A stretch of 64,000 nucleotides of DNA from an uncultured Fodinibius sp. (GCA_913056455.1 CAJXMJ010000003.1:186001-250000); one strand, 5' to 3'. Shown: positions 1-9,214, counted from the first letter of the stretch. Numbers and translations: made by a program. The notes: generated from the sequence alone by a model not told the origin.

Positions 1-1205
1 AAAGCGTTGCTTTTATCGATGATACCGAAATTTATGACTCAGAACTACAATACAACGACCAGTTCGGTGATTTGAATGTAGTAGCGGGAGTGAATTACCG
101 AAATTACTTGCCGGAGTCGCAGGGAACGTATCTCGCAGATGGACAAGGACAGGATATAAGTCGTGAGTTGTTCGGCGGGTATGCGCAACTTGATTACGAT
201 GTAGTGCCAGACAAACTGCAGCTGGTAGCAGCGGCACGCGTAGATGCCAATACTGATTATGATACACAGTTTAGTCCCAAGGGGTCGGTTGTTTATACCG
301 CCGTGCCGGGACACAATATTCGTGCGACATATAATCGTGCATTTACAACACCAACAATCCTGCAGAGTCATGCCTATATACCAGTACCTGATCTATTTGC
401 ACCGGGATATTCGTTTCTAATTGGCGGTAATACCGAGGGATATACTATTGAAGATCCTTCGGGCAATGTTGTAAATACGATTGACCCTACTTCACCGGAA
501 GAAGTTAATTCTATGGAATTAGGCTACAAAGGAGCTTTTGGAGAGAAGCTTTTTATCGATGTGGTAGGATATTATTCGTGGTATCAGAATTTCATTGGTA
601 CGGATGTTGTTGCCGATGGAATCAATACTGTCGCATATCGTAATGGAGAACAAGTAATGGTAGATGGTAGCACTTTCACAGCCTTGCAAACCTATATTAA
701 CTTTGGAGAGGCTGAGGTGCAGGGCTTCGATCTTGGATTAAATTACTACTTCAACGATCGATACAGTATGAATGCAAATTTATCTACGATCAAGTTGGTT
801 GATTTCACAAATGAGACTACCGATGCTCAGCTGCCGTTGAATACACCACCCCTAAAAATTAAGGGTGGATTTACAGCTAAACAGCTCTTTGACAGTGATG
901 CACTTCGAAATCCTTTTGTTAAGATCAACGGTCGCTGGCAAGACAGTTACCAGTTTCTATCCGGCTACTGGAATACGAATGTCTTGTTGGATGATAATGG
1001 GGATTTTACGGATAAAGAAGAGCTTCCTTCAAAGTTTGAGCTCGATGTTTCGCTTGGATTCGATGTTATGGATACCGGTCTTTCATTACAGGCCAGTGTA
1101 AATAATGTGTTCGATACTGAGAAAGTAGACCAGCTGGGAACTCCACCGATGGGACGTACATTCTGGATATCCCTCAAGTATAACTTCGAGGGGCTGCGCT
1201 TATAG
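1..1205 (+). CDS. TonB-dependent outer-membrane receptor, C-terminal part
   Basis: The reading frame is already open at the left edge of the window, so only the last 400 or so residues of the protein are present. They show the alternating aromatic, beta-barrel pattern of TonB-dependent receptors. Typical pieces are a sequence like FNDRYSMNANLS, a late 'VNNVFDTEK' segment, and a final strand ISLKYNF just before the stop. The plug domain and TonB box would lie upstream. A first internal start (TTG at 72) is not meaningful because the frame continues to base 3. The substrate cannot be told. A strong terminator follows the stop, so the next gene is transcribed separately. Confidence 0.88.
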   Translation, partial: SVAFIDDTEIYDSELQYNDQFGDLNVVAGVNYRNYLPESQGTYLADGQGQDISRELFGGYAQLDYDVVPDKLQLVAAARVDANTDYDTQFSPKGSVVYTAVPGHNIRATYNRAFTTPTILQSHAYIPVPDLFAPGYSFLIGGNTEGYTIEDPSGNVVNTIDPTSPEEVNSMELGYKGAFGEKLFIDVVGYYSWYQNFIGTDVVADGINTVAYRNGEQVMVDGSTFTALQTYINFGEAEVQGFDLGLNYYFNDRYSMNANLSTIKLVDFTNETTDAQLPLNTPPLKIKGGFTAKQLFDSDALRNPFVKINGRWQDSYQFLSGYWNTNVLLDDNGDFTDKEELPSKFELDVSLGFDVMDTGLSLQASVNNVFDTEKVDQLGTPPMGRTFWISLKYNFEGLRL

Positions 1206-1225
1206 TAACTTCTTTAGCATTGATG

Positions 1226-1262
1226 AAAAGCCTGCTTCGGTAATCGGAGCAGGCTTTTTTTA
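1226..1262 (+). terminator. Rho-independent terminator after the TonB receptor
   Basis: An 8-bp stem AGCCTGCT / AGCAGGCT closes on a short loop and is followed directly by a run of Ts. It sits about 20 bases after the receptor stop codon. Confidence 0.9.
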
Positions 1263-1338
1263 TTTTTAATTCATCTGTGAGAAAGAGCAGTGAAACACCT
1301 ATCTTTTGTGCGTTAATTGTTAACATTATTCGTACCCG

Positions 1339-2232
1339 TTGAAAACCTCTGCAAAATATATAGCTGATCGCATCCGCCTGATGATTGCAACCAAGCAGTT
1401 CCAGGTGGGCGAAACTTTGCCGTCGACCCGTGAGCTGGGTCAACAGCTTGAATCCAGTTTCCATACGGTTCGAAAAGCGTATCATATTTTAGCAGACGAA
1501 GGACTTATTCGCGGAGAACGTGGTAAAGGCTTTATCGTAGAAAGGCAGAATACGAATCTCGACAAAGCAGATCGGCTTGAAATTGGGGCTGAGAAGATGC
1601 GAAAGCTCTTGGAAGAGTTGATTGGCTATGGGCTGGATGAATCAGAAATTGATGAGTTATTTCAGGAACAGCTTAGCTTTATGGATTGGCCCGATCGTAT
1701 TGAAACCTGTGCCAGTATTGGCGAAACCAACGAGCTTGGACACATGCTGGCGGAGGCTATTAAAAAAGAAGTGGGAGTCCGTAGTAAAATTTTAAATGCT
1801 AATCAGTATAACGAAACGGTTAAGTTTGATGCCCTTTTTGTACCGGTTCAACTGGTAAATAAGTTTCGGGGATTTGCCGAAAAAGGTCGGCTGTTACCCA
1901 TTGTGTATAACATCAATCCCGATACGCTATTATCTATTGTGGATCGTGCAGCCATTGACACTATAGGGTTAGTAACATCTGATGATCAGTCAATACCCAA
2001 GATTATTGATGAGCTAAAGGTAAGCATCAAGTTTGGCGGATCGTTTGTAGCCGGAGCTACCTATGGCGAATCGTTACCCCTTTTTGTCCGAGAAACTGAC
2101 CTGATTTTATACACTTCAGAAAGTGCCAAGCTGGTAGAAAAAAAGATTCCTGAACGCAGGCGAACGAAGCTTGAGTACAGCATTTCTGAGCAGAGTGCAA
2201 ATACGATTCGTGCCGAGCTTTGGGATCAGTAG
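1339..2232 (+). CDS. GntR-family transcriptional regulator with an unassigned effector domain
   Basis: Residues 1-70 form a GntR-type winged helix. The hallmark is 'GETLPSTRELGQQL', followed by a recognition helix around HTVRKAYHILADEG and the wing 'GERGKGFIVE'. Residues 75-120 are probably a linker helix. The remainder (about 120-297) is an alpha/beta region that is neither an FCD, a UTRA nor an aminotransferase domain as far as I can recognise; it may bind a ligand. The start is TTG at 1339, the first start after an in-frame stop at 1321, and there is no clear Shine-Dalgarno. The gene lies between a TonB receptor and a helicase and is separated from the receptor by a terminator. A role in regulating that receptor is possible but only an inference. 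Confidence 0.85.
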   Translation: MKTSAKYIADRIRLMIATKQFQVGETLPSTRELGQQLESSFHTVRKAYHILADEGLIRGERGKGFIVERQNTNLDKADRLEIGAEKMRKLLEELIGYGLDESEIDELFQEQLSFMDWPDRIETCASIGETNELGHMLAEAIKKEVGVRSKILNANQYNETVKFDALFVPVQLVNKFRGFAEKGRLLPIVYNINPDTLLSIVDRAAIDTIGLVTSDDQSIPKIIDELKVSIKFGGSFVAGATYGESLPLFVRETDLILYTSESAKLVEKKIPERRRTKLEYSISEQSANTIRAELWDQ

Positions 2233-2304
2233 GAAATTAAGAATTTTAAATGAAAAAATAGGAATTATAGAAGCGGTTGACTTTTCATATTCTACCTTCA
2301 CATT

Positions 2305-2346
2305 CCAGTAACCAGTAACCAGTAACCAGTAACCAGTAACCAGTTG
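2305..2346 (+). repeat. Tandem 7-bp repeat (CCAGTAA) overlapping a start codon
   Basis: Five perfect head-to-tail copies of CCAGTAA run from 2305 to 2339. A sixth, altered copy (CCAGTTG, 2340-2346) supplies the TTG that opens the helicase reading frame. Each unit carries a TAA, so no upstream frame can read through more than three units. Slippage would change the distance between upstream signals and the start codon by 7 bp per unit. Confidence 0.95.
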
Positions 2347-4326
2347 TCTGATAAGAACATAAAAAAGTTGTTGAATCGCGCGATCGAGGCGGTTTCCTCA
2401 GAGATTGATACCGTACGCGCAAAGCCGGCTCGGGATGTGCTTTTTGATGGCAAGCGGCGCGAAGATCATCCTCCGAATACGTTTTATTATGAGTTTGAAT
2501 CACGTAATACGTCTCTCCGATTTGCGGAAGTCATCAAGGGGGAAATGGAAGATCATGAGGATGAGCTGGAGCTGTATCCGGTGACGGTGGAGGATGAAAA
2601 GGTGGTGCTTCACTTTCCGCATAATTTTGGATCCACGTTGCCTAAAGTGAAATTGGAGTGGGAAAATGATTTCGTATTGCGTCGGCTGCGGATGGAGCTG
2701 GAAAAGCTGCTCGATTCAAATAATAAAGAAGCTCGTAAACGAATGGGGCGCTTGTTTTACCCGGATTCCCAAAAATATCATACAGATGATGAGAGTACTC
2801 GGATACTGGATGACAGCCGTAGAAATGAATCACAGCATGAGTCACTTATAAAGTCCTTGCAAAATGAAGTGCTCTACGTTTGGGGTCCACCGGGTACGGG
2901 CAAGACTTCTACACTTGGATTTATGATTGCCAACTATCTGATCAAGGGTAAGCGCGTATTGTTTGCCGCCAACACAAATCGGGCGGTGGATGTAGGATTG
3001 TTGAGTGCATTACAGGCTTTAACTTCAGTAGAAAAGGAGCACCTTGAAGAAAAGGTAACACGATTTGGTGAGATGGCCCTGGACAGTGATCGTCTGGCGA
3101 ATGTGCTTTTTGATCAGCATGTTGAACAGAAGAAACAGGAGGGCAAGGAAAAGGCAGGGAATTTAGATAATCTATTGGGGGAATATCAAAAGCTGCAGAA
3201 AGAAATTGATAACCTGATGGAGCACGGTGAAAGTGTTCCTCAGGAGCTGGATGAACGTATCAATATGCTGGGGGAACGTGTAGATGAACATGGGGGTGAA
3301 GCTGCTCTCGAAGAAAAAATTGATCGATTGATTACGGTTAATGAACGAGTTGAGTTAGAAAAAAAGCAGTTGGTGGCTACTACCTTAGCCAAGGTATGTA
3401 CGTCTGATCTTTTCGACGGACAAACGTTTGATGCGGTAGTGATTGATGAGGCTTCAATGGCCAATTTGCCCTACTTGATGGTGCTTGCAGCCAAGGCTAA
3501 GTCGCATATTGTGGTAGTTGGGGATCCCATGCAGTTGCCCCCGATTGCGTTGACGGATGATACGCATGCACGTAAATTTCTGGAAGAAGATATTTTTACT
3601 TTTGCATCCGGTGCTGATACCACTGAAGATTTGTTTAAATGGCATGATAAGAATCGTCCCTTAACTACTTTTTATGATACACAGTACCGATTGAATGAAG
3701 ATCTGGCTGAAGTGTTGAGCACGGTGTTTTATGAAGGGCGATTGAAAACAGCAGAAGCAGATGAGGATTTAGATCCGGCTATCACTCCGCAAGAGAGTAG
3801 TGCGCCCACAGTTAATGTGATTGATAGCCAAAAGTATGGTCCGGTTCTAACGCAAAAGGATGAAGGGCGTGGATTTAGCCCCGTTAATGAAGTACACAGT
3901 CATATTTTGATTAAAATGGTAAGGCGACTGGTTCTGAAAAATCAGGTGCCGGTCGAGGAGATCGGAATTATTGTGCCGTTTCGAAGTACGGTGTATGATA
4001 TTCGAAATGAGCTGTATGAAAATGATTTTGGAATGATCGAGGTTGGGACGATCCATACTTTTCAGGGACGAGAAAAAGACGTCATCCTTTTTGATACGGT
4101 AATGAGCGGTGAGCAGCAATACGGCCGACGCCGTCATTATTCGGTACGACCATTCGATGAAGAGAAAAACGGACTGGCTGTGCCGCGATTATTGAATGTG
4201 GCATTTTCGCGCAGCAAAGAGCGGTTGGTGTTACTGGCAGACATGGATCATATCAACAAGGTATATGCCGAAAAGTTTTTAGGGCGATTGCTGCGGCGTT
4301 TTCAGAGCCAGGAAAAAAGCCAATAA
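2344..4326 (+). CDS. UPF1/DNA2-like superfamily 1 helicase
   Basis: This 660-residue protein has the ordered motifs of SF1B helicases. They are Walker A GPPGTGKT (181-188), Walker B with DEAS (368-371), motif III 'VVGDPMQLPP' near 390, a QYRLNEDL motif IV region, 'GTIHTFQGREKD' (motif V), and 'LNVAFSRSKERL' (motif VI). A charged, probably coiled-coil insertion covers roughly 260-345. The N-terminal 170 residues resemble no domain I can name. It should unwind nucleic acid with ATP; whether DNA or RNA is unknown. The TTG start at 2344 lies inside a 7-bp tandem repeat and has no Shine-Dalgarno, so the true start is uncertain; TTG codons around 2368 are alternatives. It converges on the MnmD-like gene. 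Confidence 0.9.
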   Translation: MSDKNIKKLLNRAIEAVSSEIDTVRAKPARDVLFDGKRREDHPPNTFYYEFESRNTSLRFAEVIKGEMEDHEDELELYPVTVEDEKVVLHFPHNFGSTLPKVKLEWENDFVLRRLRMELEKLLDSNNKEARKRMGRLFYPDSQKYHTDDESTRILDDSRRNESQHESLIKSLQNEVLYVWGPPGTGKTSTLGFMIANYLIKGKRVLFAANTNRAVDVGLLSALQALTSVEKEHLEEKVTRFGEMALDSDRLANVLFDQHVEQKKQEGKEKAGNLDNLLGEYQKLQKEIDNLMEHGESVPQELDERINMLGERVDEHGGEAALEEKIDRLITVNERVELEKKQLVATTLAKVCTSDLFDGQTFDAVVIDEASMANLPYLMVLAAKAKSHIVVVGDPMQLPPIALTDDTHARKFLEEDIFTFASGADTTEDLFKWHDKNRPLTTFYDTQYRLNEDLAEVLSTVFYEGRLKTAEADEDLDPAITPQESSAPTVNVIDSQKYGPVLTQKDEGRGFSPVNEVHSHILIKMVRRLVLKNQVPVEEIGIIVPFRSTVYDIRNELYENDFGMIEVGTIHTFQGREKDVILFDTVMSGEQQYGRRRHYSVRPFDEEKNGLAVPRLLNVAFSRSKERLVLLADMDHINKVYAEKFLGRLLRRFQSQEKSQ

Positions 4327-4334
4327 CTTTTATT

Positions 4335-4353
4335 GATAGCTGTAGTTGCTATC
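4335..4353. other. Small hairpin between convergent genes
   Basis: GATAGC and GCTATC form a 6-bp stem with a 7-base loop between the helicase stop and the stop of the opposing gene. There is no T-tract on either side, so its role as a terminator is doubtful. Confidence 0.35.
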
Positions 4354-4364
4354 GGGAAGGGAAG

Positions 4365-5144
4365 CTAATCAAAATCTCCTTCTTGATAACGGCGGGCGTA
4401 GTGCTCTTCGTTGATGCGACTAAAGTCTGCCAGCGGTTCCTCACTTTGGGAAGCAACAATCATTTCTCGTTTACCCAAAGCGCCCTGTGTTTTGGCAACC
4501 TTCCATCCAGCCCACGCCATAGCTCCCTGCGCCTGCGAGGCCGCACAATAGGTGGTCAGTACTGCATAACTGCTGCTGACATTGCCTAACTTTTTAAATG
4601 TATCACCCGTCCACAATTCAGGATTTACATCTGGAGAAAAAGCATCATGGAAAATGTAATCAGCTTGTAAGTTATTTGGATGGAACTTCTCAAAAAGTCC
4701 GTTAAATAAACGAAGGGTAATATTAGAGGTGATCGAAATATCATTCATCCCGTCAGATAACTCATTAAATATAACGGGTAAATGATCAGCCAGTTCGGGA
4801 TGATTGAGATGCTGGTCGTAGTTTAGGTTATCTACAGTGTGGGGGCTGATTGGAAACCCCTCAACAGAGTAGAAATCAATAGTAGACTCTGATCCCGCTT
4901 CCCGCATATAGTCCATCAGCAAAAGAAAATTAAGCCCGGTGCCAAAGCCCACTTCCAAGATGGTAACAGAATTGGAACTTCTAATATCATCCAACAGTGA
5001 AGACTGCTCAAAAAAAACATGCTTGCTCTCTGCTACAGCACCGTTGGGATTGTGGTAGTGCTGCTCAAACTGAGAAGAATAAACTGTGTGGGAGCCGTCG
5101 CGTGTAATTACCAGTTTTGATTGTTGTTCCGTTGGGTCAGTCAT
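4365..5144 (-). CDS. mnmD: MnmD-like tRNA 5-methylaminomethyl-2-thiouridine methyltransferase
   Basis: A 259-residue protein matching the methyltransferase half of MnmC, which in many bacteria is a free-standing MnmD. The SAM-binding motif ILEVGFGTGLN is at 62-72. The family signature DAFSPDVNPELW is at 167-178. It would methylate the nm5 group at U34 of certain tRNAs to give mnm5(s2)U, stabilising wobble decoding. There is no FAD oxidase half, so the deacylating activity of full MnmC is absent here. Its ATG shares one base with the stop codon of the upstream DUF4097 gene (TAATG), so the two are almost certainly co-transcribed and translationally coupled. Why a cell-surface-type protein is coupled to a tRNA enzyme is unclear. 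Confidence 0.85.
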   Translation of the reverse strand: MTDPTEQQSKLVITRDGSHTVYSSQFEQHYHNPNGAVAESKHVFFEQSSLLDDIRSSNSVTILEVGFGTGLNFLLLMDYMREAGSESTIDFYSVEGFPISPHTVDNLNYDQHLNHPELADHLPVIFNELSDGMNDISITSNITLRLFNGLFEKFHPNNLQADYIFHDAFSPDVNPELWTGDTFKKLGNVSSSYAVLTTYCAASQAQGAMAWAGWKVAKTQGALGKREMIVASQSEEPLADFSRINEEHYARRYQEGDFD

Positions 5145-6448
5145 TAATTATTCGTGCTGATATTTACATTTCCATATCCGCAGTTGATAACGATTGGCAG
5201 CCCGCCACTGTTAAGTGTGCCGGTAATACTACCCCTATTTTTAGTACCATTAAAATTAAATCCGTCCTCCAAATTTACTGACGTGCCGGATATATCCAAG
5301 TCGGCATCGATGTCTTTTGGCAATGATAACGAGATATTACCGGCAGAAGTGGAGAAGCGCAACTGATCTTGAACTGATTTAATAGAGGAAGATATATTGC
5401 CGCCGGAGGTTTTGGCAGTAATGCTTCCTTCGGCATCTTGTATGTCAATATGACCGCCGCCTGTCTTAACATTGAGGTTTCCGCCAGTTTGGTCCATCTT
5501 GATATGTCCACCTCCTGTACTCATTGTTATGTCACCAAAAACTCTATTGGCGGTGATGTGTCCGCCACCTGTTTTGGCATTGGTTGTTCCGTCAATATCT
5601 GACAGGGTAATATGTCCGCCGGAGGTATTTAGTTTTTGGGACTTCTTTAATTGGCTTGCGGTAATATGTCCGCCGGATGTTTTAGCTAAAAGAGCAATAT
5701 TCTGGGGGACAGACAAGGTGGCCTCCAGATTTATCATTTCAGAAATTGAGCTTCCTTTGACAGTGGTAACCTCAAATTTCCCTTCAGAATTAGCACTATT
5801 TTTCAGGATGTTCAGTTGTTTGGTAATTACAGCGGGATTTTCAATATCTCCGGTCGCGCGAAGGGTGACTTTACTGTTAGATGACCCATTGCCTACGATG
5901 TTCAGGTTTCCAAATTCAATTGAGAAGTCGACCGATTGTAAATCTTCGGCAGAGAACGAGTCTTGATATACAAAAACGCCGGAGCTCACTTCTGTCCACT
6001 GCGATTCATCTACATCGTACTTTTGATTGATATACAGTTTTTGATCTTGGAGCTTGACGTTGAATTCATTTTGGTTAACTTTTTGCAGTTCCTGCTCGAG
6101 TTGTTGCAATTCAACTTCTAAACTTTCCTCATTGATCTCATTCTGTGCATGCTGCTGTATAAACTTATCGAGATTCTTGATTTCAAATTCGACTTCTTTG
6201 AGCTTCTCCAAATCTTTGATGTTACGAAGCTGGTCAAGATTCTTAAGCGATTTAAGATTTTGGAGGTCTATTACGATGGCACTCGGCATCGAAGGGGGTG
6301 TTGGAGCTGTTCGAAGGTTTTTTTCTGAATCCGATACGGCATATGTAGAAGAGGAATCAGAAGGGATATTAGCAAGCAGATAAATGGCAATGCCGATAAA
6401 GGCGATACCGGCTAATACAATTTCCCAGGAAATATTACGCTTAATCAT
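5144..6448 (-). CDS. Membrane-anchored DUF4097-type beta-solenoid repeat protein
   Basis: 434 residues. Residues 8-28 are a single hydrophobic anchor. Residues 60-127 are rich in Leu, Lys and Glu and look like a coiled coil. From about 165 onward the protein resembles DUF4097 putative adhesin-like proteins. The core is six consecutive units with a [ST]-[SG]-G-G-[HN]-I motif, in which the key residue falls at H261, H279, H297, H315, H333 and N351, an exact 18-residue spacing. A weaker unit follows (SAGN, N371). This predicts a beta-solenoid with a stacked histidine ladder. The C-terminal 'INCGYGNVNI' may cap the fold. Orientation suggests a short cytosolic N-terminus and a periplasmic solenoid. 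The function is unknown. Its stop overlaps the mnmD start by one base. Confidence 0.75.
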   Translation of the reverse strand: MIKRNISWEIVLAGIAFIGIAIYLLANIPSDSSSTYAVSDSEKNLRTAPTPPSMPSAIVIDLQNLKSLKNLDQLRNIKDLEKLKEVEFEIKNLDKFIQQHAQNEINEESLEVELQQLEQELQKVNQNEFNVKLQDQKLYINQKYDVDESQWTEVSSGVFVYQDSFSAEDLQSVDFSIEFGNLNIVGNGSSNSKVTLRATGDIENPAVITKQLNILKNSANSEGKFEVTTVKGSSISEMINLEATLSVPQNIALLAKTSGGHITASQLKKSQKLNTSGGHITLSDIDGTTNAKTGGGHITANRVFGDITMSTGGGHIKMDQTGGNLNVKTGGGHIDIQDAEGSITAKTSGGNISSSIKSVQDQLRFSTSAGNISLSLPKDIDADLDISGTSVNLEDGFNFNGTKNRGSITGTLNSGGLPIVINCGYGNVNISTNN

Positions 6449-6596
6449 AGTTTTCTGGCTAAGTCATTGAATGATACATTTGTTTAACTTGAAAAGTGTA
6501 CGATAAATGCATCGATATTGTTGCAGAATTATCTTCATACACTGTCAATAAAATTTCTATTTTCAAGAACAACTCATCTCAACAAAAAAAGAATAT

Positions 6597-7793
6597 ATGG
6601 AAGTAACTAAATTTAAAGAGAAGGCAAAAACATATCACAGCAAAATGGTGGATATGCGTCGCCACCTGCATCGCCATCCGGAGTTGAGTTATCAAGAGTA
6701 TGAGACGACTGAGTATATTATTGAGCAGCTTGAAGAACTTGATATTGCTGTTGACCGTCCCCTTGAGACAGGGTGTGTTGGGATAATTGAAGGTGGAAAG
6801 TCTTCTCAAAAAGTTGTGGCGTTACGAGCCGATATCGATGCTTTGCCTATAAGCGAAGAAGGAGATCACAAACGTGATTTTTTATCTAAGAATGCAGGGA
6901 TTGCTCACTGCTGCGGACATGATGCTCATACAGCAAATTTGCTGGGAGCCGCTCACATTCTTTCCGATCTGAGAGATGAAATAGAAGGGACGGTATTACT
7001 GGTTTTTCAACCCGGTGAAGAAAAACTTCCGGGGGGCGGTCGAATTCTCTGTGAGACGGGATACCTTCAGCAAAAGGGGGTAGATGTTATTTATGGATTA
7101 CATTCCTACCCAGGCTTGGAGCCCGGGCAAATTGCCGTAAAAGAGGGACCGCTGATGGCACGTCCTGATGAGTTCAAGGTCGAAATTGTTGGAAAGGGCG
7201 GACATGCTGCATCCCCACATGAGGCGGTGGATCCCATAGTAATGGCATCACAAGTTGTGAGCCAACTGCAAACGATTGTTAGTAGAGATGTGAATCCCAC
7301 TGAGCCAGCAGTTGTAACAGTGGGAAAGATCAGCGGAGGATCAGCACATAATATTATCCCCGAAAAGGTTGAGTTGCTGGGGACAGTTAGAACATTTGCC
7401 CAGGAAACAGCTGATATGATTAAAACTCGTATTGAGGCAATTGTTAAGGGAGTAACAGAAGCTTCGGGAGGTGAGTACACTTTTGACTTTGACTATGGAT
7501 ACCCTGCGGTAACAAATACTGATTGGGCGACGAATAATTTGGTGCAAGTTGCTCAAAATATTTTGGGTGAGGAGCAGGTGCATTTGTTGGATGATCCCAT
7601 TATGGCCGGTGAAGACTTTGCTTTTTATCAGCAAGAGTTTCCGGGAGCGTTCTTCTTTTTGGGAAGTGGCAGTAAAAAAACACAATCGACTTATAGCTGG
7701 CACCATCCCAAGTACAATATTGATGAAGAATGCTTTTTAACGGGTGCGGCTTTAATGGCCTCAGTGGTTTTTGAGCCGCTTCCGAAAAGCTAA
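6597..7793 (+). CDS. M20D-family amidohydrolase/metallopeptidase
   Basis: 398 residues, the usual length for the M20D group of N-acyl-amino-acid or hippurate-type amidohydrolases. The N-terminal family signature RRHLHRHPELSYQEYE is present. Metal ligands are seen in CCGHDAHT (C106, H108) and in PGEE (E141-E142), with further conserved HSYP and 'AGEDFAFY' segments near the C-terminus. A dimerisation (lid) domain occupies the middle. There is no signal peptide, so it acts in the cytoplasm. It would release an amino acid from an N-acylated substrate; the exact substrate cannot be read. The FAD oxidoreductase follows 58 bases later on the same strand and may be co-transcribed. Confidence 0.9.
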   Translation: MEVTKFKEKAKTYHSKMVDMRRHLHRHPELSYQEYETTEYIIEQLEELDIAVDRPLETGCVGIIEGGKSSQKVVALRADIDALPISEEGDHKRDFLSKNAGIAHCCGHDAHTANLLGAAHILSDLRDEIEGTVLLVFQPGEEKLPGGGRILCETGYLQQKGVDVIYGLHSYPGLEPGQIAVKEGPLMARPDEFKVEIVGKGGHAASPHEAVDPIVMASQVVSQLQTIVSRDVNPTEPAVVTVGKISGGSAHNIIPEKVELLGTVRTFAQETADMIKTRIEAIVKGVTEASGGEYTFDFDYGYPAVTNTDWATNNLVQVAQNILGEEQVHLLDDPIMAGEDFAFYQQEFPGAFFFLGSGSKKTQSTYSWHHPKYNIDEECFLTGAALMASVVFEPLPKS

Positions 7794-7851
7794 GGAGCTT
7801 TATTTATTTTGTTTTGATATGACCAATTAGTTTGTAAATAATGATAAACAT

Positions 7852-8952
7852 ATGAGTTATTCGTCATCGTTCTGGGAAGAAGATTCATTCTTGAAACCGT
7901 ATGATCTTGCTATTGTCGGAGCCGGGATAGTGGGATTATCGTCGGCTTTGTTTTATAAGCAAAAAAATCCATCCGCCAGAGTGACGGTACTTGAACGGGG
8001 ATTTTTGCCAAAGGGAGCCAGTACTCGCAATGCTGGTTTTGCTTGTGTAGGCTCGATTGGAGAACACTTGGCAGATATGAAAAAGGAATCCGAGAAGAAT
8101 ATTAAAAGACGAATTAAGCGTCGTTATGAAGGGCTTCAGCTATTGAAGAAAACGCTCGGGGAAGAGGCAATTGGGTATGAACACTGTGGAGGATTTGAGT
8201 TTTTTAGATCCGAAAAAGAGTTCGAAGAAGTAGTTAGCCAAATTGATAGTTTTAATGATTGGATGAGTGAGCTGATCAATGAAGATGAGGTATATTCCAA
8301 AGGTGAGCTTCAGGGTTATCCGGTTATACGAAACAGGCTGGAAGGTGCGCTTCATCCTGGTAAAATGATGGAGGCGCTGGTCCGAAAGGTAAGCGAGCTG
8401 GGTATAGATATTAAATGGAGTAGTCCCGTGCAGAGCGTGGCTGAGAATGGGTTGGTAAACATTGAAAATGGTCCGAGTTTGCGAGCAGGTAAGGTATTAT
8501 TTGCAGCGAATGGGTTTGTGAAAAGATTGTTGTCGGATATTGAGATCAATCCGGCGCGCGGATTTGTAATGGTCACGGATGAACAAGAGAGTTTGCCTTG
8601 GAAGGGGATCTTTCATCATGATCGCGGTTATATCTATTTCAGGAATATCGGGGACAGGTTGTTAATCGGCGGTGCCCGTAACTTGGATAAAGATGGAGAA
8701 CAGACGGATCAGTTTGGGAACAACGAAATGATTAAGGCTCATCTTAAAGATTTTGTCTCTCAAACCTTAATGCTTGGGAACACTTGGGAGATTGACAACG
8801 AGTGGTCGGGTATTATGGGATTTTCATCTACCAAAACACCTATTATAAAACAGCTCGATCAAAAACGATTTATAGCTGCGGGGTTAAGTGGTATGGGCAT
8901 TGCTATTGGAATGGAAGTAGGGCGGAGTGCATCGTCAATGATAGTATTGTAA
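7852..8952 (+). CDS. FAD-dependent oxidoreductase of the D-amino-acid oxidase (DAO) family
   Basis: 366 residues. An N-terminal dinucleotide-binding motif VGAGIVG (22-28) is followed by the ERGFLPKGAS and 'TRNAGFA' segments typical of glycine oxidase and gamma-glutamylputrescine oxidase relatives. A second FAD contact region, 'AAGLSGMGIAIG', lies close to the C-terminus. Such enzymes oxidise the C-N bond of amino acids or amines and yield hydrogen peroxide. The substrate is not predictable. It follows the M20 amidohydrolase; an amino acid freed by one enzyme and oxidised by the other is a possible link, but this is inference. Confidence 0.85.
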   Translation: MSYSSSFWEEDSFLKPYDLAIVGAGIVGLSSALFYKQKNPSARVTVLERGFLPKGASTRNAGFACVGSIGEHLADMKKESEKNIKRRIKRRYEGLQLLKKTLGEEAIGYEHCGGFEFFRSEKEFEEVVSQIDSFNDWMSELINEDEVYSKGELQGYPVIRNRLEGALHPGKMMEALVRKVSELGIDIKWSSPVQSVAENGLVNIENGPSLRAGKVLFAANGFVKRLLSDIEINPARGFVMVTDEQESLPWKGIFHHDRGYIYFRNIGDRLLIGGARNLDKDGEQTDQFGNNEMIKAHLKDFVSQTLMLGNTWEIDNEWSGIMGFSSTKTPIIKQLDQKRFIAAGLSGMGIAIGMEVGRSASSMIVL

Positions 8953-9214
8953 GGCATATACTCTTTTGATAAGCTGGATGTTATTTTTGTGAAAGAGGTT
9001 AAACACATCCAAACAACTTATTTTTGGGAGGCTGATCCATTTTGTTGAGTTGGTTGGACGTGGAAGCTTTTATAGATAAAAGGCCTTTTTAAAAGTTTTT
9101 ATGATTTTACAGCAAATTGAATCTAAATAAATTTATGGCTTGAAGTTATATTAATTTAATACTTAATTGCCTCCAAACAATTGGGCATGCTAAATCAAAA
9201 TAAAGTCTCTTGTT

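Noticed and set aside
2305..2346. CRISPR array
   Set aside because: The 7-bp units are contiguous without spacers, and no cas gene is nearby.
5472..5966. A 164-codon frame opposite the DUF4097 gene
   Set aside because: It is the antisense image of the Gly/His repeats, rich in Pro and Val, with no start signal.
9080..9100. Palindrome AAAAGGCCTTTT before the oxidase operon as a terminator
   Set aside because: It has no loop, is very short and lies far from the preceding stop; probably chance in AT-rich DNA.
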